A stretch of DNA of 64,000 bases from Hydractinia symbiolongicarpus (lineage: Eukaryota > Cnidaria > Hydrozoa > Anthoathecata > Hydractiniidae): positions 12,836,001 through 12,900,000 of the forward strand of contig NC_079879.1 of assembly GCF_029227915.1 (NCBI RefSeq), given 5' to 3'. Position numbers and translations under genes: made by a program. This document shows, in pieces, positions 52,701 through 62,888 of the stretch. Every line of letters starts with the position of its first letter. Within the stretch, counting starts at the first letter, position 1. A model generated the notes under the pieces. The model ran no database searches, had not been told where the DNA came from, and saw only the letters and a list, made by a program, of their open reading frames with translations.

Positions 52701-55695
52701 GAAAGGTTGTGCATATCATATACTTACAACATGAAAATAGTTACAACAAGCAATATAAACGCCATTATGCCACATTTGGTGTGTTGTGTCGAACTTTTTG
52801 GATCTTGAAACATTTTTCCTCCACAATTTCCTGCACATCGACAGCAACAGAAACAAAACCCAATAATAGGCATAAACAATGCAAACAGCAATCCAAATGC
52901 TGCAGCGATAAGAATGGGTACTTCATAGTCTTTTATCTAAAAGTTATTTCAAAAAGGGCAAAATTTATTAATTTTTTAAAGAGGCAAGGCATTTTGTCAT
53001 TAGTTCAACTGCACCATTGTTAAAATTCTTCTTCTTACCTTGTCTTTGTGATCCAAAATTTTATCATATTCAACTATAAAAAAATTAAATTCATTTTATT
53101 ATATACATCAATAAATAATTATAGATGTGATGTAAGTAACTTAGTTTATATGAAATCAAATTCACCTAATATATCCAAAAACTAGATGTTACGAAGAAAA
53201 ATTTAAACAAATGATTATTTCTTAAAAATTTCAAAGAAGGTTAAATTTTGTGACACAATTTTTTTTTTGGAAAAAAAGCTGGAAAAACGTAGGTAACCAT
53301 TTTTTTAGATGTTTTGTCTACAAGTTCGTTAAATGCATGTGTTGCTGAATCGAATATTTTTACAGTACTAATCATATCTGCCTGCTTCATATATTCAAAT
53401 GTTAGAAAAAGAGGGCTTTGCATGTGCATTCATGCAGATAATCCCATGCTCAGGTCACTATCAACTCTCTTGATACTGTACTTACTAATTGCTTATAAAC
53501 TTTTTATCTGGTTGTTACAGAAAAATAGAGAAAAAGGTTGTGATTCCCACAACAATGTGAGCAAAAATATTCTTTTTTCAACTATGAACTAATCCTTTCT
53601 ATCAGAAATCAGCAGAAATAATTTATCTAACTTTAAGGGTTAAGGCCAGGGAAAGTATTTTTTTGCACAACCTTGCACTCAGCTTATTTGAGGGTTTTGT
53701 TGCTTTTATACTCAAAACAATGCATTTTTTGCTATTTCCCTTTATTCTCCATTCTATCATAAAAAAGTTCACTGTTTGTCAATCTCCCCATGTATTAAAA
53801 CCTGTTTATGGCAGGCCTAACCATGGTTATAGCTATAAACAATTAAGAGTTTTTTCAAATGACAGTTTCTACTCCCCTAGTTTAAAAGAAAACAATTAAA
53901 ACTGCAACCTTTGATTTTTTTCAGTTCATAAAATGCAGGTACATTTACATTCTGTTAAGTGGGCATTGTGTTTTGTAAAGCTATCACGCAAAACAGATAA
54001 GCAGCTTTTCTTGGCCTAATCAATCTAAAAATGTTGTAATGTAATTTGGAATGCTATAAATATCTTTATTTCATATCAAACTGCAGCCTATAAATTTGGC
54101 AAGTAGAGAGAAGTCAAAAGATACTGTCAAATGAAGAAACTAACTTCTCTATTTAATCAGAAAATTAATGCTACAATAACTTTTAATAGCAAAATCACTT
54201 TTCCAATAAAAAATGTGACTTTGGACTTATCATTGGTAATATCAAATTGAACCCAACAATATTTCTTTTAGTTAACTCCAAGTTTCTCCACATCTTAAAA
54301 GAAGGCAGAAGGATGATAAATTTTAAGTAGTTTCTACAATTAAGATTGTCCACAATGAAATTACAAAAATTTTATTTTCAAAAGAGAAAAAAAAAACAAC
54401 CCATGCAATATTAGTGATTAGTCAACTATACATGAAAGATGTGTCCCAGGTTGGAATCAAAATTATATTTCCAGATAAATTGATGACAAGGTCACATAAT
54501 AAATAAACAAAACAAGGGAAAGAGCTTATACTATGTTAGGTATGTTCACTCTATCTATCTATCTATCTGTGTAGGACCATCATATATTTTAGCACAAGGA
54601 AATACATGCTTAACAACTCTGTGCTAAGTTTGTATACAGGAAATGTTTTAACGACTGTGGCAACTGATGAAATTACTATTTATTATTTCACTGTGGAAAC
54701 ACCCTAGCAAAGTCTTTAATGTAAATAACAAAGAAAATATATTGTTTTTCAATAAATTACTACTATCCAGGTGATAATTCTGGTTTAATAACAAAAAATC
54801 ATACAATAGTGTCTGCCATTGTTTTTTATATATGCTAGAATATTTTTACCAGTTTAAATAATGAATGTTAAATGAAATAAATGCAAGTAAATGAAAATAT
54901 CTTATAAAAGTGATGTTCTTGCTAACCAAAAAATAAGTATAGCTGCATAAAAAAATTGTGAAGGATTCAAAAACACCAGAAGATCTTAGGTTAAATTAAA
55001 ATCATTTTCTGCTGGAATATGAATATATAACAAACATTATTGGCACTTATTAATTCTATAAGACAACCTTCAAGTAATGGGACCAGAATTCCATACAAAA
55101 ATTAGGCTCTATTATGAAAATTCAAATGTCAAATGAACAAGACATCTTAACAAAATTATATTCATGATTTATAAAAATGGCACTTAAAGATCTATTCAAT
55201 GGAATGGGATAATCAGCCTTGATTTGTACAAGTGGGTTAATGCAAGCTTTACAACTTCTAATTATAGTACTAATTTGTACAATTCAAGAACATAGAAAAG
55301 ATTGGAGAAATAAGTAAACCTGTGACATTTTTTCTGTTAATTTCACATAAAAATGCAAGGTATTTAGAACATGGCCAGAACTTTGAGCCACTATTTTGAC
55401 CATTTAATATTTCATGGATCTATTTGAACAAATCAGTAAAATATCATGCAATAAAAACTTACTTCCTTTAAACTCTTTACCAAAAGATTTTGGCTGCACA
55501 GTGTTCATAAACGAGTTTGCGAGATTAAAGAACGGTTGAAGACCTTTGGAATCATACTCCAGTGGTAAATGAGGTGATAATAGTTCAGCTTCATACTTTT
55601 TAAAGTTTGCTGTGTTATTTGTTGGCGTCTCACATGCCAGAATAATACCCGAATGTATCAGCACCAACAAGACATAATATTTCATGTTAACTTTT
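31781..55695 (-). CDS. Prominin (CD133 family) five-span membrane glycoprotein, 22 coding exons
   Basis: Exons in coding order: 55695-55463 (ATG at 55685), 53073-53039, 52936-52728, 51946-51826, 50824-50662, 44862-44576, 43130-43067, 40807-40731, 40533-40445, 40279-40127, 39186-38919, 38504-38358, 38212-38132, 37531-37448, 36886-36833, 36271-36188, 35526-35458, 35370-35281, 34170-34064, 33326-33258, 32677-32618, 31940-31781. All junctions are GT-AG and phases close without a break: 2694 nt, 897 residues (human prominin-1 has about 865). There is a signal peptide at 1-17, membrane spans at about 92-113, 143-164, 427-449, 476-500 and 768-792, and two loops of about 260 residues. Family marks are FCFCCCRCAGNCGG after span 1, C-R-x-N-x-x-L-x-A-L in loop 2, and CKP with a later Cys before span 5. 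Prominins mark cholesterol-rich plasma-membrane protrusions. The tail after span 5 is Ser/Thr/Pro-rich, about 100 residues, and not recognisable. An acceptor just before the ATG implies a 5' UTR exon further upstream. Confidence 0.93.
32167..32298 (+). repeat. 16-bp GC-rich minisatellite in prominin intron 21
   Basis: Eight near-identical copies of CCACCCGCGTATAGGT lie between exons 22 and 21. They differ by single substitutions (T to C in copy 3). The flanks, AAATACC on the left and TACGGTATTTTG on the right, look like ends of a MITE whose interior has become tandem. Confidence 0.9.
33188..33236 (+). repeat. (CAA)n/(CAG) microsatellite in prominin intron 19/20 region
   Basis: CAGCAACAGCAACAACAACAA-type tract just downstream of exon 20 on the minus strand (intron 20). 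It produces spurious poly-Leu and poly-Thr frames. Confidence 0.9.
33737..33761 (+). repeat. Short GTGTGA hexamer repeat
   Basis: About four GTGTGA copies inside prominin intron 19. Confidence 0.8.
35690..35985 (+). repeat. Degenerate ACCACCATACAACTACAAATA array in prominin intron 16
   Basis: About a dozen imperfect units of roughly 20-24 bp built on CATACAACTACAAATAACC. A 39-bp block (starting CACTTAACTACAAATAACTA) occurs twice in a row at about 35810-35890, showing recent duplication. Confidence 0.75.
36373..36816 (+). repeat. 21-bp minisatellite in prominin intron 15
   Basis: About 21 copies of a 21-bp unit (GATATTGGGATAAAATTGAA plus A). The middle copies from 36474 to 36760 are identical, while those at both ends carry substitutions. 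The array stops about 16 bp from the splice donor of exon 15 (36832). Because the unit is 3 x 7, three frames stay open across it and mimic a KDIGIKL-repeat protein, which is not a gene. Confidence 0.95.
39560..39597. repeat. Perfect 18-bp palindrome in prominin intron 10
   Basis: TTCAGACATTAAAGTTAT and its exact complement are separated by only 2 bp. Confidence 0.9.
41105..41139. repeat. Perfect 11-bp inverted repeat in prominin intron 7
   Basis: GCAAGCACTGC and GCAGTGCTTGC are separated by 13 nt. Confidence 0.85.
42475..42501. repeat. Perfect 11-bp inverted repeat inside a weaker longer palindrome
   Basis: GCAAGTTTGGA and TCCAAACTTGC flank a TTCAG loop. The flanks (CATGCC, GTTACAAAG and its partner TAACTTTG) suggest a longer decayed palindrome from about 42440 to 42550, possibly a small MITE. 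Confidence 0.75.
42607..42647. repeat. Perfect 18-bp hairpin in prominin intron 7
   Basis: CCAGATATAACATGGGTC at 42607-42624 is followed by TTAAC and then the exact complement at 42630-42647. Confidence 0.92.
45600..46400. repeat. Dispersed repeat family (copy in prominin intron 5)
   Basis: Two related segments share TTTCCAAGTTATTNAGCCTTAAAC and AAGTGCA words at about 45945-45985 and 46205-46245. The same words occur at 60595-60630. The upstream part (CACTGAACAAAATAATGTGTAG) matches the CTGATCAAGAAAATGTATAG units at 59.4-60.4 kb. Confidence 0.65.
47222..47243 (+). repeat. (TCA)7 microsatellite at the LINE 3' terminus
   Basis: On the element's strand this is a (ATG)n tail directly after the 3' UTR, and it marks the insertion boundary. 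Confidence 0.9.
47222..49790 (-). mobile_element. 5'-truncated LINE nested in prominin intron 5, endonuclease to 3' end
   Basis: In coding order on the minus strand: the C-terminal part of an APE-type endonuclease (49750-49450) with CKTQMDYFLVRKSD and SQHRLLVCD; a linker (49348-48869) with WWWNNEV and a KNHYQRLLN block; RT fingers and palm (48828-48316) with GNYRGLKLVDQVMKV, FVPGRGSTDAIF and AFVDLEKAFDRVPRKV; the catalytic ELLYADDLVLIAES (about 48220); a Cys/His cluster; then the C-terminal region with LYGSETWAVKQEDLDRLERN and GRPRKTWQEV. Four or five frame changes make it non-functional. The 3' end is an AACGGACGTTAAGCCGAGA-like tail followed by (ATG)7. It lies in the same orientation as prominin. 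Confidence 0.9.
54551..54570 (+). repeat. (CTAT)n microsatellite in prominin intron 1
   Basis: About five CTAT copies. Confidence 0.85.
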
Positions 55696-58019
55696 CTAAA
55701 AATAAACAACAAATATGAAAAAAATTTAATCCAATAATGAATCATGCCAATGATAAATCAATAAATGTTTTAAAAATTTTTCTCTTCAATGGTAAAATCT
55801 TCCTTCTTGTTTCCTTCTTTAGTATGGCCATAATTAATCGCTGATGTATTTTTAGTTAAAAGGACATTGTGCGAGCCACCTTCTAGCACATCCAGCCTGT
55901 GACAGCTGTTTTTTTTCAGCACAAATGTTTGCGAAAAGACTTTAAAACAAGATATAATTTTTAACAAACAACTTTAAAGTATAGGAATAATTTAATATCA
56001 GTTGATCTACTTGTTCATGGCTTTCAGCTACTGTATGAGAATATAACAATATAGTGTAAAAACACTACTTGAGACAGTCAATGATGCAAAACTTTGGTTG
56101 TTATAACACCTGTCCAACTTTTATAAAACAAGAGTTTATTTTGTAGGAATATATCAAAACATACAGCTTTTAACATGCTTTCTTTGAAATGTTATTAAAC
56201 TTACTAAACCAAATTCAGTCTTTTTTAATTCATGTTACCAATACAAATACTGCCATAATGAAACAGGTATAGCATTTCATGTTAGCAGTTTTTCGCTGAC
56301 ATGAAAAAAGTTGAAGTCGAAATGCTGAAATTATACAATATACTTTTTTGCATGGAAACAATGTGAAAAGTTATTATTTTTTTGTTGTTTAAAATTTATA
56401 GAATCTATATTATATTTTAAATATTATTAAGTTAACAATTCCAATTTAGCTTTTAAAATCTATTCCTAAAATTCTGTAACCAAAATCTTTTCTATTTATG
56501 TATTCAATTAATAGCTGTATTCAGTTTGTATACAAAGTGGCTTTCAAAATCATAATTATGATAAGAATGCACAAAATAAAAAACTTTTTTTTTCCTTTCT
56601 TTATGCAAAGCTTTTGTTTATTTTTTTAATTTTTGTTTCATAATTTTTTATTGGTTAAACAACATGAGTACACCATGCAATTTGATTCAGCTGAAATAGG
56701 TAAAAAAAAACAACAACTAAATCATAGTTCCCACCTTTTAAAAATAAAACAACAATAATTAAAGTATATCTACCGTATTTTCCAGTAAACAACTCGCAGG
56801 TTATATCTTGATTTTTATGACTTCCACTGTTGATGCGGGTTATAATGTAGTGCAGATTATATGAAAGTTTTAATATTCAGTCATTTATTGTGAAATTTAA
56901 GGTTTATACATTTACTGGTGCAAGCAAGTCAAGGTTTCTCTTTTTTAACAGAATCTTTTGGGCGTTGTTTTTCGTGTATTTGTAGTACTGAGAGCCTTAT
57001 AAAACAGAATAAAACAAAGCAGACATTGTGCTATTTGGACAGTATATATGTGTTGGTCTGGGAGAAAAGTAGGATACACAAAAGATTAATATAACTGCAT
57101 GCACGATTCTATATGCAGTGACCTAACTTCACGCAATAAGGTTACTTTCACGCATTGAAATTGCTTTATATTTCTATTTCCTGCCAGTCCCTATTACAAG
57201 CTTATGAGCTAATTAAATCTGAAATTCTTATATATCTCGAGACTGAAAAGAGCCTTTTAAAATTTGTTAACTAAATTTTTAAGCTCTCTATATATATAAC
57301 ATAAATCTAACGTCACTTAATACCTCAGGTTCCCTTTAATATCAGTTTTTCTGATTCCACCATATTTTAGACCTACATATCTTATAAAAGAAGATATGTC
57401 AAAACAAAACACATTAATCTCATCCCGTTCTTTATTATAAGACGGTAAGTATTTCAACAATAACTTTTATAAAAATGTCAACATAATGAATAAAAAAAAA
57501 ACAGAAAATGGTCTCTAATTTTTGCCATAACGGACCTCAGTTGTAAATCCTCTATAATTTGCCATAGTCACAATCTCAACACATTAAACAACCCACTCTA
57601 GCTAGTGTCCAAATGACATCATATGTGGAATATGGGTACACCTTAGTTTAAAACCTAAAGACTAAAACAACCCTTCACAGTATGTGTTGTTCAGTCATTT
57701 TTTGTATTAAGAAAAGGAAGTAAACAGACTGAATTTAGTAAGGGTTTTGCTGTAGGCATTATGGATATTTTTCATTTTCTGAAGAGATGATTAGTCTCAT
57801 CACAGCATGAAAATTTAGTATGTTGTTGGCAGTAACCCTAAGTAAAACATATGCTAAAAATTGTTACTGTTCTGTTCAAAATCTTTTACAAAAAAAATCA
57901 TTCCACTTTTCTTCGTTTTTAATTCATAAGATTTTCAATTCTCAATAAGAGCATTGTAACAAAAGAAGGATTTATTTAAACAAGCATGCTAAAAACATTC
58001 GATTTTTATGTGATACACA
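55696..58019. other. Region 5' of the prominin coding exons
   Basis: It should contain the prominin 5' UTR exon and promoter, but neither can be placed from sequence alone. A TACCGTATTTTCCAGTAAAC phrase at 56773 resembles the end of a MITE family common in marine animals. No coding sequence is recognised. Confidence 0.45.
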
Positions 58020-58041
58020 ATGTAATTCGTGAGATTTGATC

Positions 58042-58105
<64 letters not shown>

Positions 58106-58520
58106 TTTAAAGTGGCTAGCCAAGAAAATCACAAAAACCTATAGTTAGTGGATTGTTTCCACTGGGGGCCACTAGAACAAAAAAGAAACAAAAAATGATA
58201 AACCGTAGACTGCCTCAGCTCAATCAAACATAGTAACATTTATAATCTGTGAAAATTGAAAAGAAAAAGAATAAAAAACAAAAATTAAAAAGTTAAAAAG
58301 TGATCTCCATTAGCTAGAATTTGCCAAATACATTAGAGATGGAAGTCTTAAACGAAAGCAGACTTCCATCACAGGTCACTTGGTCTGGAAGATTATTCCA
58401 CACTTTTGCAGCTCTAAATGGGAAGGCTTTTTTGCCAAATTCCGTGTTGACCAAGGGAAGTGTGAACCTGTTTTTTGAAGCTCCTCTTGTGATGATTATG
58501 ACAGTTTTTTGTCATGATTG
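58020..58520 (-). mobile_element. 3' terminal fragment of a CR1/Jockey-like LINE with (ATT)n tail
   Basis: The minus strand reads RGASKNRFTLPLVNTEFGKK, then AFPFRAAKVWNNLP, then a GSLLSFKTSISNVFGKF ending. This is the usual C-terminus of CR1/Jockey-type ORF2 proteins (R-A-A-K-x-W-N-x-L-P). After about 220 bp of 3' UTR the element ends in an (ATT)n tract. Everything upstream of the last about 70 codons is missing, which is normal 5' truncation. Confidence 0.75.
58040..58102 (+). repeat. (AAT)n microsatellite, about 20 copies
   Basis: A pure AAT tract at the 3' terminus of the LINE fragment above. Confidence 0.95.
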
Positions 58521-59329
58521 AATTGGGTATCACCACATACATTCAGACCATTTGCCCCTGCCCCCATATCACACCAAGCCTACAAAGCATACCAGACGTT
58601 TTTGTTGAATATTCTAGACTCTGAAATGAGATGACAGGACACAAAATCGTTTGTTTTGTGCCAAAAAACTAAGTCAAGAAGCCATCAATCCCAATACATC
58701 ACATATTTAGTACATTTAACCCAATCAATCTGTTATTATCTCTTGATATCCAAATTTTACACGCTGTAAAGTCCCTTAGTTAAAAATAAGTGAATCACCA
58801 TTACGTCATGGCATATAGGACATGATATAAACATAAACAAGAAAAGAAAGCTGACAGAAAGTGTTTCGCTGCTGACCTCGGTTTCTCTTTTCTCGGAAAT
58901 ATATCTGCGTTTGTTTGTTTCGATATTCCTGGGCAGCCTTAGCATACTAGACTTTTTAAATGAAGATTTACGAGATTGCAAGGTATACATGACCACAGAT
59001 ACACTTTAAGCCGCGTTGGCCACCACTAAAAATATATGAATTGATGTATTTGGGGTAATTGCCTACTTGGTATATTGGTTAAAAAACGGAACAAAAAGCA
59101 TGATAGACAGTAATCATAACTATATAAAGTTTCATATGGGGGAGGCTAAAGGTTAATTCAAGATGCCTGTTATCTGGCTAAGTAACTGCATATATAAAGT
59201 CCTCATTGTCAGTTATCTAGCTAGCTATATCTCAAAATAAAAACCTTGGTGTTCTAAATTTTCTTTGCCAGATTTTCCGCATGTATACTATATTGTAGGC
59301 ACTAGTCGATAAAGCCCGTGAAAAAATCC

Positions 59330-60830
59330 CATTAAGCCAGGATAAAAATAAAAAAAAGCATCATATGAATTTTCATGTTTTCATGTTGCCTCTATTGTGT
59401 AAAGCTTAAACTGCTGATCAAGAAAATGTATATATATATGATGATGTGCTTTTGATGAACGGTTAATGAAATATAACAGTTTAAAATTTTTGCTGACGTC
59501 AGCAATGACCAATTAAACCCTAAAAATTTTTTTTGGAAATTAGTATGCCTGTTGCTTTCATTGTATAGGTCTTAAAAGGCTGATCAAGAAAATGTATAGG
59601 ATCATACTTTTGACAAACGGTTGGACATAGGTTTTTTGATGACATCATCAACCCGTCCATTCCGAGAAAGATTCAGGGGCCCAGTTTTAGGAAGCTTACC
59701 CAAATTGGTCCCAGGTGGTCCCTAGTTACCCACGCATTTAATGCTTGGGTTCTTTACAAATTAGACCATTAATTAAAAATATTTTCCAGATGATTTGCAC
59801 AAGTTCAGTTTAAACAAAGCTTTCCTGATTTGTCCTTTAGAAATCTCAGCAATTACATTCTTTTAACAAGAATATAATCATCCCTGCAATTGATATGGAG
59901 GCTTATATTTAGACAGTGTTTTAAATTTATAAAGATATATTACGTTCTCTTGTTTTTATTTTAGTCTTTATTCAAAGGAGCATTTTATTTGAGCATGATT
60001 TTATTAACTATTTTTGGTTTATTATTATTATTATTATTAGTATTGGTATTAGTATTATTATTAGTATTATAGTCAAAAAAGCCCGTTGAAAAATCCGCTA
60101 AGGCGCAGAAGAACAATGGAAATATAGGTTGCTTTAGATTTTTTGCTGACGTCAGCAGTTTATATGCAAAAAGAAAATTGGTGAAATTTAGTCATTTGTT
60201 GTCTGTAATGTGTAGAGGTTGAAACGCTGATCAAAATAATGTATAGTATCGTATGTTTTTGACAAACGCCTAAGGAGATATAAGGGTTTAAAAATTTTGC
60301 TGAAGTCAGCAAAGTCCCTACCAAAAGTTTCATATAAAATTTCTTCACAAATTCGTACACACGTTGCATTCATTATATAGATCTTGAAACACTGATCAAG
60401 AAAATGTATAGGAACATGAACTTTTGACAAACGGTTGCAGAGATATTGGGGTTTGTAGGTTTTGTGATGACGTCATCAACCCGTCCATTCCGAAACGGAT
60501 TCGGAGACCCAAGTTTGGGAAACTTATCTAAATTGGTCCCAGGTGGTCCCTAGCTACCCACGCACTGAAAAATCATTGACGTCGCCACCTCGTTTCCAAG
60601 TTATTTGGCCTCAAAGTTTTAAGTGCACTGTAACGGCTTCATTAATTTAATATAGGATATTGACGTTAAAGTAGTGTTATTGACGTCACACCTTAACGTC
60701 AGAAAATTTAACATATTTGACATGCATTTTTCGGTTACTCCAAAGAAAATTTCGGTAAGATCAAAGGGAAATGAACATATCCACTTTGCCTGTTACAGAG
60801 ACACAGAACTGGCGTATTATTATATAGATT
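59330..60830. repeat. Roughly 165-bp unit repeat family rich in TGACGTCA
   Basis: CTGATCAAGAAAATGTATA and variants start at 59414, 59580, 60227 and 60392; the paired copies are 165-166 bp apart. Each is followed by TTTTGACAAACGGTT-like sequence. Two longer blocks (59640-59740 and 60465-60570) share GACATCATCAACCCGTCCAT (second copy GACGTCATCAAC) and TTGGTCCCAGGTGGTCCCTA. CRE-like TGACGTCA words recur throughout. The copy in prominin intron 5 belongs here. No coding capacity is visible. Confidence 0.75.
60020..60072 (+). repeat. (TTA)/(TTAGTA) simple repeat
   Basis: TTATTATTATTA changing into TTAGTATTGGTATTAGTA within the repeat block above. Confidence 0.85.
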
Positions 60831-61145
60831 ATTATTCAGCTGTCAAAAAATAAGAAATTTTGCTTAGTTGTTTTAACTGTTGTAGTTGTAAACAGTGTGG
60901 ACAGCATTTCCAACCTTTTTAGCCGTATCTTTAAAACTTTGGAACTTACTCGCCTTTCAACATAAATATTGTCTTCTTTTAAAAAATAGACAATGTCAAT
61001 GAGAAAATTCTTTCGCTAAAGACACATCAGCCTAAGTTATCTGCTTTAATTTTAATTTAGTATTTGTTGTATATATTTATACTTGCTATATTTTAGATTG
61101 TGAAGTTGAATTGAAAGGAAATATAAACAACTTAAAATAAGTACT

Positions 61146-62056
61146 ATGACATATCCACCATTTTCATTAGACAAACAGAGATATGACCAGGTGAGACTTT
61201 TAATGATGGTTGTAGAAAATAGTGTTAAGTCATCTGCGTTTGTTTAGAAATTCTCTATTTTATTTCTGTACTCCGTAAACTAAACTGATGCACTTATTAC
61301 ACCTTTCTGTTGTTTATAACAATTCTTATTTTCACAGGACGACATCAAATTGCTGAGTTTCTTGCTTTTTTGTTTGTTTTTTATAAAATATATGACTACA
61401 GCATAGAGTATTAAAAGACTGATAAAATTACCGTTGTATAATTTTTATTTTCCTTTTCTATTTAGAGTACATATTTTGGACGTGTTCAAAGATGTTTTAG
61501 TATTGTGGATCCATCAACACTCTTTGTTAGCTCTGTATGTATATTTCTTTACAGGTTTTGTGACCTTTTTTTCTCAACCCAAATCCACTGGTCAGCTGGA
61601 AGTGATACAGACTGTTTTTTTTATTCTGTTTTTTTTTTTTTCAAGAGTCTTAATCTTGTGTTAGACAAATGTCATTTTCAATTTGTAAGATCAGGTAACT
61701 CAACCGATACTGAAAAAATGCCTTATAAAACAACAAATAACTTAAATGCTTGGGGATAAAATTTAGTTCCCTAAATTGCATTTGTTTTCTTATGATTGCA
61801 TTTTCATTAACGCTTTTCTTTTAAAGGCATGTCAAGTTGATGACTGGTTAAAAATAGTTGTCTCTCTTTAGAAAAAGTTAACAGATTCCATGGCTCTTTT
61901 AAATGACTTTAATGAAGGAACATTACCTGCTGGTGTCACAGATGCACAGGTAGGAAATTGCTAAATAATTTGTTTATATTTAGTATTTTTCACATGGATA
62001 TTTAATTTTTTATTTTTTTATTTTCTTAGTTATGGAAAGCAAGAAAAATAAAAGAG
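61146..62056 (+). CDS. Sideroflexin (mitochondrial amino-acid carrier), first four exons; 3' part outside window
   Basis: Exons are 61146-61190, 61466-61534, 61872-61949 and 62030-62056, all GT-AG and all phase 0, giving the first 73 residues. The start reads MTYPPFSLDKQRYDQ, joining to STYFGRVQRCFSIVDPSTLF. This is the sideroflexin N-terminal pattern R-Y/W-D-Q-S-T-x-x-G-R followed by a D-P-x-x-L-F/L motif. Exon 3 carries LLNDFNEGTLPAGVTDAQ and exon 4 LWKARKIKE, matching the conserved Y-x-x-G-x-x-x-P-G-(V/L)-T-x-x-x-L-W-x-A-x-x-I block. The wording is closer to SFXN5/fungal-type members than to SFXN1, but the subfamily is a guess. Sideroflexins are inner-membrane serine or related amino-acid transporters with no cleaved presequence. 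The HPDTGE-type exon expected next is not visible before 64000; the next intron is at least 1.9 kb and contains a LINE. Confidence 0.88.
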
Positions 62057-62888
62057 GTAAGGTGTTGTCTGTTTTGTTCTTATCTGTCACTTTTATTTGG
62101 TTTTGACTAAACATCTTTTGTTATTATAACCATAAAAACCTAATTAAGTTTTTAATGGATTGCTGTAATGCCTTGTCTAAAGGACACTGTATTTAATAAA
62201 CATGTTGTTTGAGCTACAAGAGTCATAAAAGTGACTGAGCACTCAACTAGTATTAAACCACCTAAAACTGCTTACATTATTTTGAATGGTTCTATACTTA
62301 GCCATAGTTTGAAGGTACAACCTTCCATACAGGATTTAGTAAATTTCTGAATTTAGCATGTACTATTTGAACTTTATTGTTATACACATAATATTGATAT
62401 AACAGCAGTCTTTGTTATATAAATGTTGAAAGTGAGTGACAAGCCACGCGCTTAAGCTTTATTATATGAAGGCAAAGCGTGTGATTTACAGCACGTTAAA
62501 ATTACCAAGGCGTGCAATCTAAAAGAAGATAATGCGGCTGAAGATAAATTGTTCATCTTCTTTTATCGGCCATTTAGATAACTAGAAGGACACAACAAGG
62601 CTGTTTAATTCACTTTCGTTTTACTTATGGCTGAACCATACATTGAATTAAAATGGGAAATTCCCTTGCCCTCTTTAAAATTAATGGGAAATACCAAACA
62701 AAAAAATCAAGAAATGTTTTTTAAAAGTTTTATAGTTAAAGTTATTTTTTTTTAAAGTTATTTTTTTCATAAAAACTGATGATACACTTTCTTCACAGCC
62801 GTTAAAATTAGATTTTTTTTACGTCTGCAATAGAACTGCCGACGTGAGATACATTTTAACTGATTTATGTCGGCTATATTTTTATGTA
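62057..62888. other. Sideroflexin intron 4, no further exon visible
   Basis: AT-rich intronic sequence. I looked for the expected HPDTGE/PFRMSG exon on the plus strand and did not find it. Confidence 0.5.
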
